From positions 1-45,938 of the forward strand of contig JAQVMQ010000004.1 in assembly GCA_028703535.1 (NCBI GenBank): DNA of 45,938 nucleotides. The letters run 5' to 3'. Position 1 is the first letter of the stretch; every line of letters starts with the position of its first letter. The notes beneath the pieces are model-generated. The model was not told the origin of the DNA. It saw only the letters and a program-made list of their open reading frames with translations, and did not search any database. Of this stretch, positions 7,644 to 15,819 are shown piece by piece. This stretch comes from Candidatus Omnitrophota bacterium (lineage in GTDB: Bacteria > Omnitrophota > Gorgyraeia > Duberdicusellales > 4484-171). Made by a program: the position numbers and the translations under genes.

Positions 7644-9021
7644 CTTCTCTATACCCCAACGACATAAGCGCCTGAGGCGAAAGTACCTTTCCCACAAGGT
7701 CACAACCCAATTTACCTGTTAAAAAATCTTTAAAAGATATTTTCTTATCGTCTATCGACAAAAATTCTTTTAATAATTTCTCACACCTCTCATAACCTAT
7801 GTGCGGAACAAATGCCGTTATTATTAAAATACTATTAGAAACATAGGCCTCACAAATATCTTTGTTGGCTTTTAGCTCTTTCAAATGATTAGCTAACATG
7901 ACATTAATATTTATAAGTATATCCAGCGCATCCAATATAGAAAACGCCAAAAGCGGCATAAATTCGTTTATCTGAAAACTCGCGCGTGACGTTGTTTCAA
8001 ACACGGTATTACAATCAGCAAAGACTTTTAACGCACCCTGAACAGCAGATTCCAGTATTACCGGATTGACCTTGCCCGGCATTATAGAAGAACCTGCCTG
8101 CACCGGAGCTAAGGATATCTCTCCTAAAAGGTTCATTAAACGTAAATCGTTTGATATCTTTATTATATTAGAAGCATGAGCTTTTAATATGCCCGCAACC
8201 TCTACAAAACTGTCACTGTTTGCTGTCTGGTCTACAAGATTCTCGCCTCTTGCAAGTCCCAACCCTGTAAGTTCACGAAGTTTTTCTGTAACAATAAATA
8301 TATATCCGCGAGGGGCAGTCAATCCCGTACCCACAGCCGTACCGCCTAAATTCACCGACCGTATTCGTTCTTCACATTTAAAAACACGCCACCTGTCTCT
8401 TGCTATGGCTTCTGCAAACGCGGAAAATTCAGCGCCTAATGTCAGCGGCACAGCTTCCTGAAGCTCTGTCCTTCCGGTTTTTATAATATCTGCAAATTCT
8501 TTTTCTTTCTTTTGGAACACACCCTGTGAAAATTCTATGTTAACACTTAATTTTTTGAGCTGTTCCAAAACAGCAAGCTTAACCGCGGTCGGATATACGT
8601 CATTAGTCGATTGATGCATATTTATATCACGTATAGGATCAATAACAGAATATTCGCCATAAGACAAATCCATTATTTCTAACGCGCGATTGGCAATAAC
8701 TTCATTCATATTCATATTCGCAGAGGTGCCTGCCCCACCTTGCAAAGCATCCAAAGGAAAGAAATCTATATATTTAAATTCTATGATCTCATCACAGGCT
8801 TTTATAATAGCCTCCGCCTTATCCTTGGTAATATAACTTTTTTCAAGATTAGCCATACAGCAGGCTTTTTTGACAAAAGCTAAAGAACGGATAAGTACGC
8901 ACGGCATCTTATCTGAAGATACTCTGAAATTTTCCAATGCCCGCTGGGTGTGTATACCCCAAAGACAATCTTTCGGTATGTTTTTTTCTCCCAAATTATC
9001 TTTTTCTGTCCTGTATTCCAT
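7627..9021 (-). CDS. aspA: Aspartate ammonia-lyase (aspartase)
   Basis: Aspartase splits L-aspartate into fumarate and ammonium. The 464-aa protein has the fumarate-lyase superfamily signature GSSIMPGKVNP (310-320), the substrate-contact segments TSANMNMNE (99-107) and HQSTNDVYPT (136-145), and full family length. Its coupling to hydF suggests a link to H-cluster assembly: aspA is found beside hydEFG in other anaerobes, and ammonium may feed the bridging amine of the 2Fe subcluster. That role is inference; it could equally serve aspartate fermentation. Fumarase, argininosuccinate lyase and adenylosuccinate lyase are less likely because the closest motif wording is that of aspartase. Confidence 0.9.
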   Translation of the reverse strand: MEYRTEKDNLGEKNIPKDCLWGIHTQRALENFRVSSDKMPCVLIRSLAFVKKACCMANLEKSYITKDKAEAIIKACDEIIEFKYIDFFPLDALQGGAGTSANMNMNEVIANRALEIMDLSYGEYSVIDPIRDINMHQSTNDVYPTAVKLAVLEQLKKLSVNIEFSQGVFQKKEKEFADIIKTGRTELQEAVPLTLGAEFSAFAEAIARDRWRVFKCEERIRSVNLGGTAVGTGLTAPRGYIFIVTEKLRELTGLGLARGENLVDQTANSDSFVEVAGILKAHASNIIKISNDLRLMNLLGEISLAPVQAGSSIMPGKVNPVILESAVQGALKVFADCNTVFETTSRASFQINEFMPLLAFSILDALDILININVMLANHLKELKANKDICEAYVSNSILIITAFVPHIGYERCEKLLKEFLSIDDKKISFKDFLTGKLGCDLVGKVLSPQALMSLGYREDGKNT

Positions 9022-9091
9022 AATATTACAAAACCCTGAATAAAATCAGCTTTAAGTTATACGCTTTAAGCTATAAGTTTTTTCTTGAAAT

Positions 9092-9142
9092 CAAATAAGA
9101 AAAATCCCTATCCCGTTTCGTTCATAAGGAACTTCACGGGAT
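9092..9142 (-). terminator. Leader hairpin with T-tract upstream of aspA (attenuator or sRNA terminator candidate)
   Basis: On the minus strand the stem ATCCCGT/ACGGGAT (9142-9136 with 9116-9110) encloses a GAA/GAA internal loop, a GTTC/GAAC stem and a five-base loop. It is followed by AGGGATTTTTCTT. It lies between the promoter at 9193-9220 and the aspA start, so it could stop transcription early or end a short RNA of about 90 nt. Confidence 0.45.
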
Positions 9143-9192
9143 CAGCCTAAATATTTAAAAATATGTTGCTGGAGTTCGCCTATATATTACGT

Positions 9193-9220
9193 ATTATAAA
9201 ACAGAGAAAACTAAAGACAA
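9193..9220 (-). promoter_or_regulatory. Sigma-70-type promoter of aspA-hydF-hydE
   Basis: TTGTCT (-35, 9220-9215), a 16-bp spacer and a perfect TATAAT (-10, 9198-9193) point toward aspA, 170 bp away. A closely similar promoter lies at 9871-9898; both share AATTGTCTTTA and TTATAATACGTA. Confidence 0.65.
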
Positions 9221-9429
9221 TTGTTTTTTTACTGTTAAAACTAACGATTTTTTATATTTTCAGACAAACTATATAATTTTGGATCTTTTATTTTGTCCAT
9301 CTTTTTTATCTTCATTTTCTTTTTATATAGGTTTCTTCCTTTACTTTGTCTATAGCTTCCCGCCACACTAATAAATCTTATTTAGACGCATTCGCCTTTG
9401 GCGGAACAACTTACAGCTTACAACTAAAA

Positions 9430-9771
9430 TTACTTCTTCAATTCATCAATAGCTTTATCTACAAGAGTGACATAAGTCATAGTGCTTGATCCGCCCACTA
9501 AAACAGATATCATACATGCCTCAAGCATCTCGGGCTTATTCCAGCCGGCCTCAAGGCAATGCTGGACAGCTTTAGGTATACATATAGGGCATTTCGCTAT
9601 AACACTTACAGCAAGTAATATAAGCCATTTTTGTTTTGACGGCAGTTTTCCGTCTTTGGTCAATACGGCTTTTTGCTCTATAAACGCGCTGTATTCTTCA
9701 GGTATGTTCTTTCTTATATCGTTCATCAAAGAATTAAATTCATTTAAAGTATTTTTAACATCATAACGCAT
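9430..9771 (-). CDS. Carboxymuconolactone decarboxylase / AhpD-like family protein
   Basis: This 113-aa protein is a single all-helical AhpD-like domain. The redox motif K-C-P-I-C-I (about residues 60-65) is followed by the family pattern H...A...G....E at QHCLEAGWNKPEMLEA. AhpD-type CxxC proteins reduce disulfides or peroxiredoxins; the exact partner here is unknown. GGAGG sits 8 nt before the ATG, and a clear promoter lies at 9871-9898, so it is probably its own transcript between the phosphate genes and aspA. An antioxidant role would fit the anaerobic setting. Confidence 0.85.
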   Translation of the reverse strand: MRYDVKNTLNEFNSLMNDIRKNIPEEYSAFIEQKAVLTKDGKLPSKQKWLILLAVSVIAKCPICIPKAVQHCLEAGWNKPEMLEACMISVLVGGSSTMTYVTLVDKAIDELKK

Positions 9772-9870
9772 ACTGACCTCCTTTATTTACCTATATCTTC
9801 TCTCCGCATCAAAAATTATCTGTCAAATACTAACAGCAAGACTGTAATTTTACAATAGACTATAGTACGT

Positions 9871-9898
9871 ATTATAAGGCACTGGAGATTAAAGACAA
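9871..9898 (-). promoter_or_regulatory. Sigma-70-type promoter of the AhpD-like gene
   Basis: TTGTCT (9898-9893), a 16-bp spacer and TATAAT (9876-9871), directly after the phoU stop. It is nearly the same as the aspA promoter at 9193-9220. Confidence 0.65.
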
Positions 9899-10570
9899 TT
9901 ATTTTCTTAGACGTTCAAGATGATGCTTAACGACCTTGGCTTTTATCATATATATAACATTTGTAGCAATATAACCGGCATGATCACATATACGTTCTAA
10001 ATGACGCGCGATCAGAAGAAGCGGCACCGCACGAGGCGCAGTCGAACCGTCTTTTAACATATAATCATATATAAGCTTATTATATATGCTGTTCCTAAGT
10101 TTATCCGCCTCGGAATCTGAAAATATTACTTTTTTAGCAAGTTCTTCATCTAGATTAACAAACGAATCGATAGCATCTCTTACCATCTTTCTTGATATTT
10201 CAGCTAATTTCGGTATATTGACAAGCGGTTTAAGTAATGGCTTATCCGCAAGCTGTAAGACACATTGTGCTATGTTTTCAGATAGATCGGCTATACGTTC
10301 AAGTTCAGAGTTTATCTTCATACCGGTAGTGATAAAACGCAAATCTACCGCCATAGGCTGATTTAATGCTAAAAGAGATATTGCTTCCTCCTCTATCACA
10401 AGTTCAAGTTCATCTATCTTATAATCTGAATCAATGACTGCTCTGGCCAGATCTTTATCGCGATTTTTCAATGCTTCTACAGCCTTATATATTGATTCTT
10501 CACTCATAGCTGCCATTTTCAAAATATCCGTATTCATTTTTTTTAGATCTTCATCAAAATGTCTTTTCAT
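9899..10570 (-). CDS. phoU: Phosphate signalling protein PhoU
   Basis: PhoU is a cytoplasmic all-helical metal-binding protein that connects the Pst transporter to the PhoR kinase and represses the Pho response when phosphate is plentiful. The 223-aa length and two tandem three-helix repeats are typical. PhoU signatures are seen in each repeat: LRFITTGMKINSELERIADLSENIAQ in the first and LLLIARHLERICDHAGYIATNVIYM in the second (each quoted from two adjoining motif blocks, ERIADLSENIA and ERICDHAGYIA being the cores). GGGAG precedes the ATG. It follows pstB by 15 bp as the last gene of the pst operon. Confidence 0.95.
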   Translation of the reverse strand: MKRHFDEDLKKMNTDILKMAAMSEESIYKAVEALKNRDKDLARAVIDSDYKIDELELVIEEEAISLLALNQPMAVDLRFITTGMKINSELERIADLSENIAQCVLQLADKPLLKPLVNIPKLAEISRKMVRDAIDSFVNLDEELAKKVIFSDSEADKLRNSIYNKLIYDYMLKDGSTAPRAVPLLLIARHLERICDHAGYIATNVIYMIKAKVVKHHLERLRK

Positions 10571-10585
10571 AACTACTCCCTTAAA

Positions 10586-11419
10586 TTAACCGAACCTTCC
10601 GGTTATATAATCTTCGGTTATTTTTTTTGACGGTTTGGTAAATATTTTACTTGTCAAATCATGTTCAACCAACTCTCCCATCATAAAAAAAGCTGTATAA
10701 TCCGAAACACGCGCTGCCTGTTGCATATTATGTGTTACAATAATGATGGTATATTTCTTTTTTAACTCATGTATCAATTCTTCTACTTTAGCCGTCGCGA
10801 TAGGATCAAGCGCTGAAGCAGGTTCATCAAGCAATAAGACTTCCGGTTCTACCGCCAACGCCCTGGCAATACACAATCTCTGCTGCTGTCCGCCCGAAAG
10901 AGAAAACGCGCTTTGATTAAGCCTGTCTTTTACTTCATCCCATAACGCAGCATTTCTTAAACTCCTCGATACTTTTTCAGATATATACTCCTTGTTCCTT
11001 ATACCGTTTATTCTCAAACCATAAGCTACGTTTTCAAATATAGTCTTAGGAAATGGATTCGATTTCTGAAATACCATCCCGATATTACGTCTCAGATCAA
11101 CTATATCAAGCTCTTTATCAAATATATTTTTACCGTCTATACATATAGCTCCTTCATATTTTATGCCCGAGATCATATCATTCATACGGTTAAAACATCT
11201 CAAAAAGGTCGATTTACCACAGCCTGAAGGTCCGATTATGCCTACAACAGTATTTTCTTTAATTTTTAAATTTATATTTTTCAATGCTTGAGATTTTTCA
11301 TAGTAAAAATTAAAATCTTTAACAGATATTTTTACAATATTCTCTTTATTCTCATCAACTATCTTATTACTAACTCCCTGCGTTCTACTTGTAATATGGG
11401 TTTTCATTTTAACTGTCAT
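10586..11419 (-). CDS. pstB: Phosphate ABC transporter ATP-binding protein PstB
   Basis: PstB is the ATPase that powers high-affinity phosphate uptake at the inner membrane. The 277-aa protein shows Walker [10 protein letters not shown], signature motif [15 protein letters not shown], Walker [14 protein letters not shown] and the switch histidine in VTHNM. The PstB-specific stretch [10 protein letters not shown] follows Walker A. About 25 extra N-terminal residues lie before the first strand. The start overlaps the pstA stop by 4 bp (ATGA), supporting the chosen ATG and tight coupling. Confidence 0.96.
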   Translation of the reverse strand: MTVKMKTHITSRTQGVSNKIVDENKENIVKISVKDFNFYYEKSQALKNINLKIKENTVVGIIGPSGCGKSTFLRCFNRMNDMISGIKYEGAICIDGKNIFDKELDIVDLRRNIGMVFQKSNPFPKTIFENVAYGLRINGIRNKEYISEKVSRSLRNAALWDEVKDRLNQSAFSLSGGQQQRLCIARALAVEPEVLLLDEPASALDPIATAKVEELIHELKKKYTIIIVTHNMQQAARVSDYTAFFMMGELVEHDLTSKIFTKPSKKITEDYITGRFG

Positions 11420-12270
11420 TTTATTCTCACCTTCCTCAATTTATAACGTATAAATATCGCAAAAAAATTCATACAAAAAATTAGAACAATCAAAACCAGC
11501 GCCGTGCCATAAGCGATAGGCCGTACTTTTTCTATCGCATGATGCTGTGTAGCCATTACATATAAATGATACGGTAACGCCATGAATTGATCTGACAATG
11601 ATCTGGGAAGAAACGGTAAATAAAAGGCCGCGCCCGTAAACAATATAGGTGCCGTCTCACCAGCCGCACGCGATAGTCCCAGAATCGTACCGGTCAACAT
11701 ACCGGGAACAGCATAAGGCAAAACATTTGTTCTTATCGCCTGCCATTTTGTCGCGCCTAACGCCTGCGCACCGTCACGATAATATTGAGGCACGTTTTTC
11801 AACGCTTCCTCGCTGGCAGTTATCGTCCATGGCAAAGTCATTAAGCCTAACGTTAAGCCTGCAGACAATATAGACGTACTAAGATGCAACAACTGTACAA
11901 AAAGTACCACACCAAAAAGTCCATAAACAATTGACGGAACACCCGATAAATTGCGAATAGACATACGTATAAGCCGTGTTATTTTTCCTTTTTTAGAATA
12001 TTCATTTAAATATATGGCACACCCCATACCTAAAGGTATCGATAGAAGAGCCGTTATTACAGTAACAAAGAATGTTCCGATAATAGCAGGAAATATCCCG
12101 CCTTTTGTCATCCCATCTTTGGGCATGGAAGTAAGAAATTCCCAACTTATTTGGCCCATCCCCTTACTCACAATATCATAAAGGATAACCGCTAATATTA
12201 ATATTACCAAAGCTATACACAATCTCAAAAAATTAAAACCCAATACTTGAGTTATCTGACGTTTTTTCAT
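11416..12270 (-). CDS. pstA: Phosphate ABC transporter permease PstA
   Basis: One of two inner-membrane permeases of the Pst phosphate importer, 284 aa with about six membrane helices. The ATPase-coupling loop is [25 protein letters not shown], of which the core ALGATKWQ is the EAA motif. The PstA-typical segment [17 protein letters not shown] is also present. It overlaps pstC by 4 bp upstream and pstB by 4 bp downstream. Confidence 0.95.
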   Translation of the reverse strand: MKKRQITQVLGFNFLRLCIALVILILAVILYDIVSKGMGQISWEFLTSMPKDGMTKGGIFPAIIGTFFVTVITALLSIPLGMGCAIYLNEYSKKGKITRLIRMSIRNLSGVPSIVYGLFGVVLFVQLLHLSTSILSAGLTLGLMTLPWTITASEEALKNVPQYYRDGAQALGATKWQAIRTNVLPYAVPGMLTGTILGLSRAAGETAPILFTGAAFYLPFLPRSLSDQFMALPYHLYVMATQHHAIEKVRPIAYGTALVLIVLIFCMNFFAIFIRYKLRKVRIK

Positions 12271-13145
12271 TTAACTATTTTCTCATGTTTATGCAATACA
12301 ATATCTGCCGTCATATTAACTAAAAAAGTTATAATAAACAAAACAAGGCCCACACCGAATAACGCATAATAATGTGTAGTATTATAAGGTACTTCACCTA
12401 GCTCTATTGCTATTGTAGAGGTCATGGTTCTTACCGGGCCTAAAAAACTTTCAGGCATAGCCGGCGCACACCCTGTAGCCATAAGGACCGTCATAGTTTC
12501 ACCAATAGCTCTGCCCATACCTAACATACATGCGGCTATTATTCCGGAAACGGCAGCAGGTATTTTTACTCTCACTATCGTCTGCCATGGAGTAGCCCCC
12601 AACGCTAAGGAAGCTTCTTCATAAGATACAGGCACACTGTTAAGAGCATCTTCTGAAATACTTATAATTGTCGGTAATGCCATGACCGCCAGAAGAACAG
12701 ACCCATTAACAGCGTTAAGCCCATTATGCAAATGAAATATTTTCGCTATTAACGGCCCTACCATAACAATACCTAAAAAGCCTATTACTACTGACGGTAT
12801 GCCCGCTAATATTTCAACCACGGGCTTTGCTATTTCCCGTGTTCTTTGACCAGCAACATCGGATAGATACGCAGCTGTCGCGATACCCAGCGGAAATGCA
12901 ATCACAAGCGCGCCAACTGTAACCATAAACGTACTCACTATCATGGCCAAAATACCGTAGGAATGTTTTACATAAGCATCCGGATTCCAAACAGCACTAA
13001 AAAGGAACTCTATTATATTAATCTCTTTAAATGCAGGGATTGACGTAAAAACCAATAAAGAAAATATACCTAAAAGGATAATAACAACAAAAAAACCATT
13101 TAAAAAAAAGAGGCCATGAATTAACCGTTCTTTTATTCTACACAT
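12267..13145 (-). CDS. pstC: Phosphate ABC transporter permease PstC
   Basis: The partner permease of PstA, 292 aa with six predicted membrane helices. It has the EAA loop ASLALGATPWQTIVRVKIP and the PstC-like signature MGRAIGETMTVLMATG. GGAGG sits about 10 nt before the ATG at 13145. The gene begins 43 bp after pstS. Confidence 0.95.
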   Translation of the reverse strand: MCRIKERLIHGLFFLNGFFVVIILLGIFSLLVFTSIPAFKEINIIEFLFSAVWNPDAYVKHSYGILAMIVSTFMVTVGALVIAFPLGIATAAYLSDVAGQRTREIAKPVVEILAGIPSVVIGFLGIVMVGPLIAKIFHLHNGLNAVNGSVLLAVMALPTIISISEDALNSVPVSYEEASLALGATPWQTIVRVKIPAAVSGIIAACMLGMGRAIGETMTVLMATGCAPAMPESFLGPVRTMTSTIAIELGEVPYNTTHYYALFGVGLVLFIITFLVNMTADIVLHKHEKIVK

Positions 13146-13188
13146 TATTCATGGCCTCCACATTAACATTAAATCTCATCTTTTCAGG

Positions 13189-14064
13189 TTACAGACCCAT
13201 ACTGTTTCTGTTAAATTCAACATATTCGTTAGGCAAAACAAAAAATCCTTCTTCTTCAACTATACGCTGGCCTTCTTCGCTTAACTCAAAAAGAATAAAA
13301 TCTTTGGCCGCACCTTTAGGTGTACCGTTGATATATTGATTTAACGGACGTGCTATAGGATACTTGCCGCTTTTAACATCCTGCGCACTTAGCGGACTAG
13401 CATAATCTGCACCGGCACGTGAAGCAACACGCATAACAGTAACACCGTTCGCGTTTTTAACATAGCCCACACCCACATAGCCTATGCCCGAAGCATCCTG
13501 TTTTATCGCTTCAACTATCTGCGCATTACCGTTCATACGATTCATTTTAGGCGAATAATCCCCTTTAAGTACAACCTCTCTGAAAAAATCAAACGTCCCC
13601 GAATTAGATTGTCTGCCGTAAAGTGTTATCGGCATATTCTTACCGCCAAACTCCTGCCAATTAGTAACTTCTCCTCTAAATATCTTTCCCAACTCATCCA
13701 TAGTCAATTTATCAATAGGATTATCTTTACTAACTATAACACTCAGCCCATCTACCGCGACAACAACTCTTTTGGGGTCGACATTAACCGAATTTGCTTG
13801 TTCTATCTCTTTAGACTTTATCAATCTGGATGCATTAGCTATATCACATTTACCGTTTATTAACGCGGCTATTCCCGTACCTGACCCGCCTCCTGTAACG
13901 GCAATATATTTACCGCCGTTTTTCTCCATATAACGTTCAGCAAGGCGCTGCACCAAATTGATCAAAGTATCAGAACCTTTAATCTGAAGCATATCATCAG
14001 CTGAAACACTATGCGTATACGCAAACATTAAAGCTATCGTTAATAAAATTAAAATCTTTTTCAT
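13189..14064 (-). CDS. pstS: Phosphate-binding periplasmic protein PstS
   Basis: PstS captures phosphate in the periplasm for the Pst importer. The 291-aa precursor has a signal peptide (about residues 1-22, cleavage near VSA-DD). Phosphate-contact segments are visible: IKGSDTL near the N-terminus, GGGSGTGIAALING, and GRQSNSGTFDFF. There is no lipobox cysteine, so it is probably soluble. A GGAGG ribosome-binding site and a Pho box (14105-14123) precede it, so PhoB should induce pstSCAB-phoU under phosphate limitation. Confidence 0.95.
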   Translation of the reverse strand: MKKILILLTIALMFAYTHSVSADDMLQIKGSDTLINLVQRLAERYMEKNGGKYIAVTGGGSGTGIAALINGKCDIANASRLIKSKEIEQANSVNVDPKRVVVAVDGLSVIVSKDNPIDKLTMDELGKIFRGEVTNWQEFGGKNMPITLYGRQSNSGTFDFFREVVLKGDYSPKMNRMNGNAQIVEAIKQDASGIGYVGVGYVKNANGVTVMRVASRAGADYASPLSAQDVKSGKYPIARPLNQYINGTPKGAAKDFILFELSEEGQRIVEEEGFFVLPNEYVEFNRNSMGL

Positions 14065-14104
14065 TCAACTCCTCCTTCTACTTTTCACAATAATAACCCA
14101 CTTT

Positions 14105-14123
14105 TGTTACAATCAGGTGACAG
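14105..14123 (-). promoter_or_regulatory. Pho box upstream of pstS
   Basis: The minus strand reads CTGTCAC-CTGA-TTGTAAC, two 7-bp units spaced 11 bp apart. This is close to the enterobacterial Pho box (CTGTCAT-N4-CTGTCAT). It lies 40 bp upstream of the pstS start. An AT-rich -10-like TTATTATT follows about 10 bp downstream, the usual geometry when PhoB replaces a -35 contact. Confidence 0.75.
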
Positions 14124-14161
14124 AAAAGTAAATTATACGTAAATATTTTTTCAGCCATAGA

Positions 14162-15403
14162 TTAAAACTTCAACTGCCAATCAATTTGAAATACGTTATT
14201 TTCTCCAGCACCCTCGATCTGTTTCATCTGATACCAGTCAAACCCTAAGCTTGTATGTTCACTAAGCCCATATTCAAAAGTAATTTCATGGCCTTTAACA
14301 CCTGTCCCGCCGCTGTAAGCATCTGAATCAGGAAAAGCATCAAGCCAAGCGTCTTTTTCCAAACGTCTATAAAGATATCCCGCCTGCCAATCACCCCATT
14401 TCCCTATTTTAGAATCGCCGAATTTTAAACCAGCCGCCCACCCGTTATTATTATTTGCCGGGTCAGGATTATGGACACTCTCGGCAAAAAGCGCAAACAT
14501 CGGAACAACTCCGTTAAAAGGTTCGCTGAATTTCACTTCTATTGCAGGAGAAATAGTATCATACTCATATTTCAATACACTACCGTCTAAAGTGTTCGTA
14601 CCTGCCGAATAATCTAACGTGGACCCTTTTACTCCCTGGAACCAATAATACGCACAAGCAAGCTTAACCTTAACATCTCCAATAAGTCCCAGACTGCCAA
14701 AATTATACTCAACACCCGGCTGGATAACACCCATAAAAGGGTCTGACTTATCACTACTTGATTCATCAAGTATCCATACGCTTGAGTTTAAAAACAGCCC
14801 CAAATCACTATTGGCACTTTTGGTCAACTGGACAGTAACACCTTCCGGATTAATATCAGAATCCCATAATAAATCTGTCGGCCTGAATATCAAATTTTTT
14901 ATACCCGCGATTTTACCTGCCTTAACAGTTGCCCAAGGCGCGGACATCCACTCAGCATAAGCATAATCCAATCTTATATCTCCCGTATCAAAACTATTTT
15001 CTAACGTTTGATTCGTAGAACGCGGATCAGCACCACCCGAGGCAAAGCCTGCAGCAACCTTAAGTTTTTTGTTAACTTTAGATTCAACACCAAGCCTATA
15101 TCTTATACGCCCGCGATGACGATCTGCGCCGCTTTTTTTATCTTCAGCCTGATAACGCAGTCTAAAATCTCCTTTAAGCTTAACGTTCTGCACCCAAGCC
15201 GGCAATGTTGAGGATTTACCTTCCGCTATTTGTTTGGCAACCTCAGTCTTTGTCTCATCCAATATGATCTGCGCTTCAACCGGAGTAAGAATGTCTTTTT
15301 CAACAAGCTTGTTCACAAGTATATCCACTTCACCCGCCGCAACCGGCAATTGATAGCCTGCCAGCATAAGGGCTATCATTAACAATACAATATTTTTTCT
15401 CAT
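14162..15403 (-). CDS. Outer-membrane porin (putative porin family)
   Basis: This 413-aa precursor has a signal peptide (about 1-23, ending PVAAG) and then a short helical segment DILTPVEAQIILDETK of the type found at the start of such porins. Alternating amphipathic beta strands follow, ending in the aromatic C-terminus WQLKF that marks Gram-negative beta-barrels. Its position between phoR and pstS, on the same strand, suggests it lets phosphate or phosphorylated solutes cross the outer membrane. Specificity cannot be read from sequence. GGAGG precedes the ATG. Confidence 0.85.
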   Translation of the reverse strand: MRKNIVLLMIALMLAGYQLPVAAGEVDILVNKLVEKDILTPVEAQIILDETKTEVAKQIAEGKSSTLPAWVQNVKLKGDFRLRYQAEDKKSGADRHRGRIRYRLGVESKVNKKLKVAAGFASGGADPRSTNQTLENSFDTGDIRLDYAYAEWMSAPWATVKAGKIAGIKNLIFRPTDLLWDSDINPEGVTVQLTKSANSDLGLFLNSSVWILDESSSDKSDPFMGVIQPGVEYNFGSLGLIGDVKVKLACAYYWFQGVKGSTLDYSAGTNTLDGSVLKYEYDTISPAIEVKFSEPFNGVVPMFALFAESVHNPDPANNNNGWAAGLKFGDSKIGKWGDWQAGYLYRRLEKDAWLDAFPDSDAYSGGTGVKGHEITFEYGLSEHTSLGFDWYQMKQIEGAGENNVFQIDWQLKF

Positions 15404-15417
15404 AATTTTTTTCCTCC

Positions 15418-15609
15418 TTAATTATAAAAAAATCTAAACTGATAAAATCTTCTTTTTACCCGTTTCAAAGACTCTTCTACGTATTCATCTTCAAAATTCT
15501 CCGAGCTCTCTATCTGACTTAAAACTATCTCTAGATCAGATATTTGGTCACGCAAAAAAGTTGATATATAATCTTTTTGAATGCCCGTGATTTTTTTTAG
15601 AACTTTCAT
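15418..15609 (-). CDS. Small conserved-context protein, 63 aa, unknown function
   Basis: I do not recognise a family. The ribosome-binding site GGAGGTGA is textbook and well placed before the ATG, and the stop is 14 bp before the porin start, so it is likely real and co-expressed with the porin. The protein is highly charged, with an acidic middle (EFEDEYVEES-like composition around residues 37-48) and a basic, aromatic C-terminus (KRRFYQFRFFYN). It has no signal peptide or membrane helix. Upstream, TTGTAAC and TTGTAAAC on the minus strand near 15742-15762 recall Pho units, but with 14-bp rather than 11-bp spacing. Confidence 0.65.
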   Translation of the reverse strand: MKVLKKITGIQKDYISTFLRDQISDLEIVLSQIESSENFEDEYVEESLKRVKRRFYQFRFFYN

Positions 15610-15819
15610 TTTCTCACCTCCTTTCTATTTTTTTAGGCGTTTACGGGTATAAAATTATTAGTTATTTTTGTGCATAAAAATACCAACACATAAAATCTAC
15701 CCAACACGATCTTTTTCTTTACACTTAACATCGCGTAAAGTTTACAATTATCCTGTTACAAACAAATTAAAAAAAAGTGAAAATTAGGTGAATTATAAGA
15801 AAGACAATTTCAGAAGTTT

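Larger units (their letters stand above)
9022..9429. other. Non-coding spacer: aspA promoter, leader hairpin, possible insertion remnant
   Basis: About 400 bp without an intact gene. It holds a promoter at 9193-9220, a hairpin followed by a T-rich run at 9092-9142, and a 24-codon ORF (9315-9241, minus) loosely resembling the N-terminus of four-helix-bundle proteins. Its ends carry AGCTTTAAG/CTTACAGC-type tracts in inverted orientation (9048-9083 and 9411-9427), plus a small CGCC-TTT-GGCG hairpin near 9402. Confidence 0.5.

Noticed and set aside
7644-7703. Longer hydF start 20 codons upstream
   Set aside because: It lies inside aspA, gives a product longer than known HydF, and the ATG at 7643 sits where the conserved N-terminus begins.
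15742-15762. Third Pho box before the 63-aa and porin genes
   Set aside because: TTGTAAC and TTGTAAAC recur at 14 bp, not the 11-bp step of the other boxes; suggestive only.
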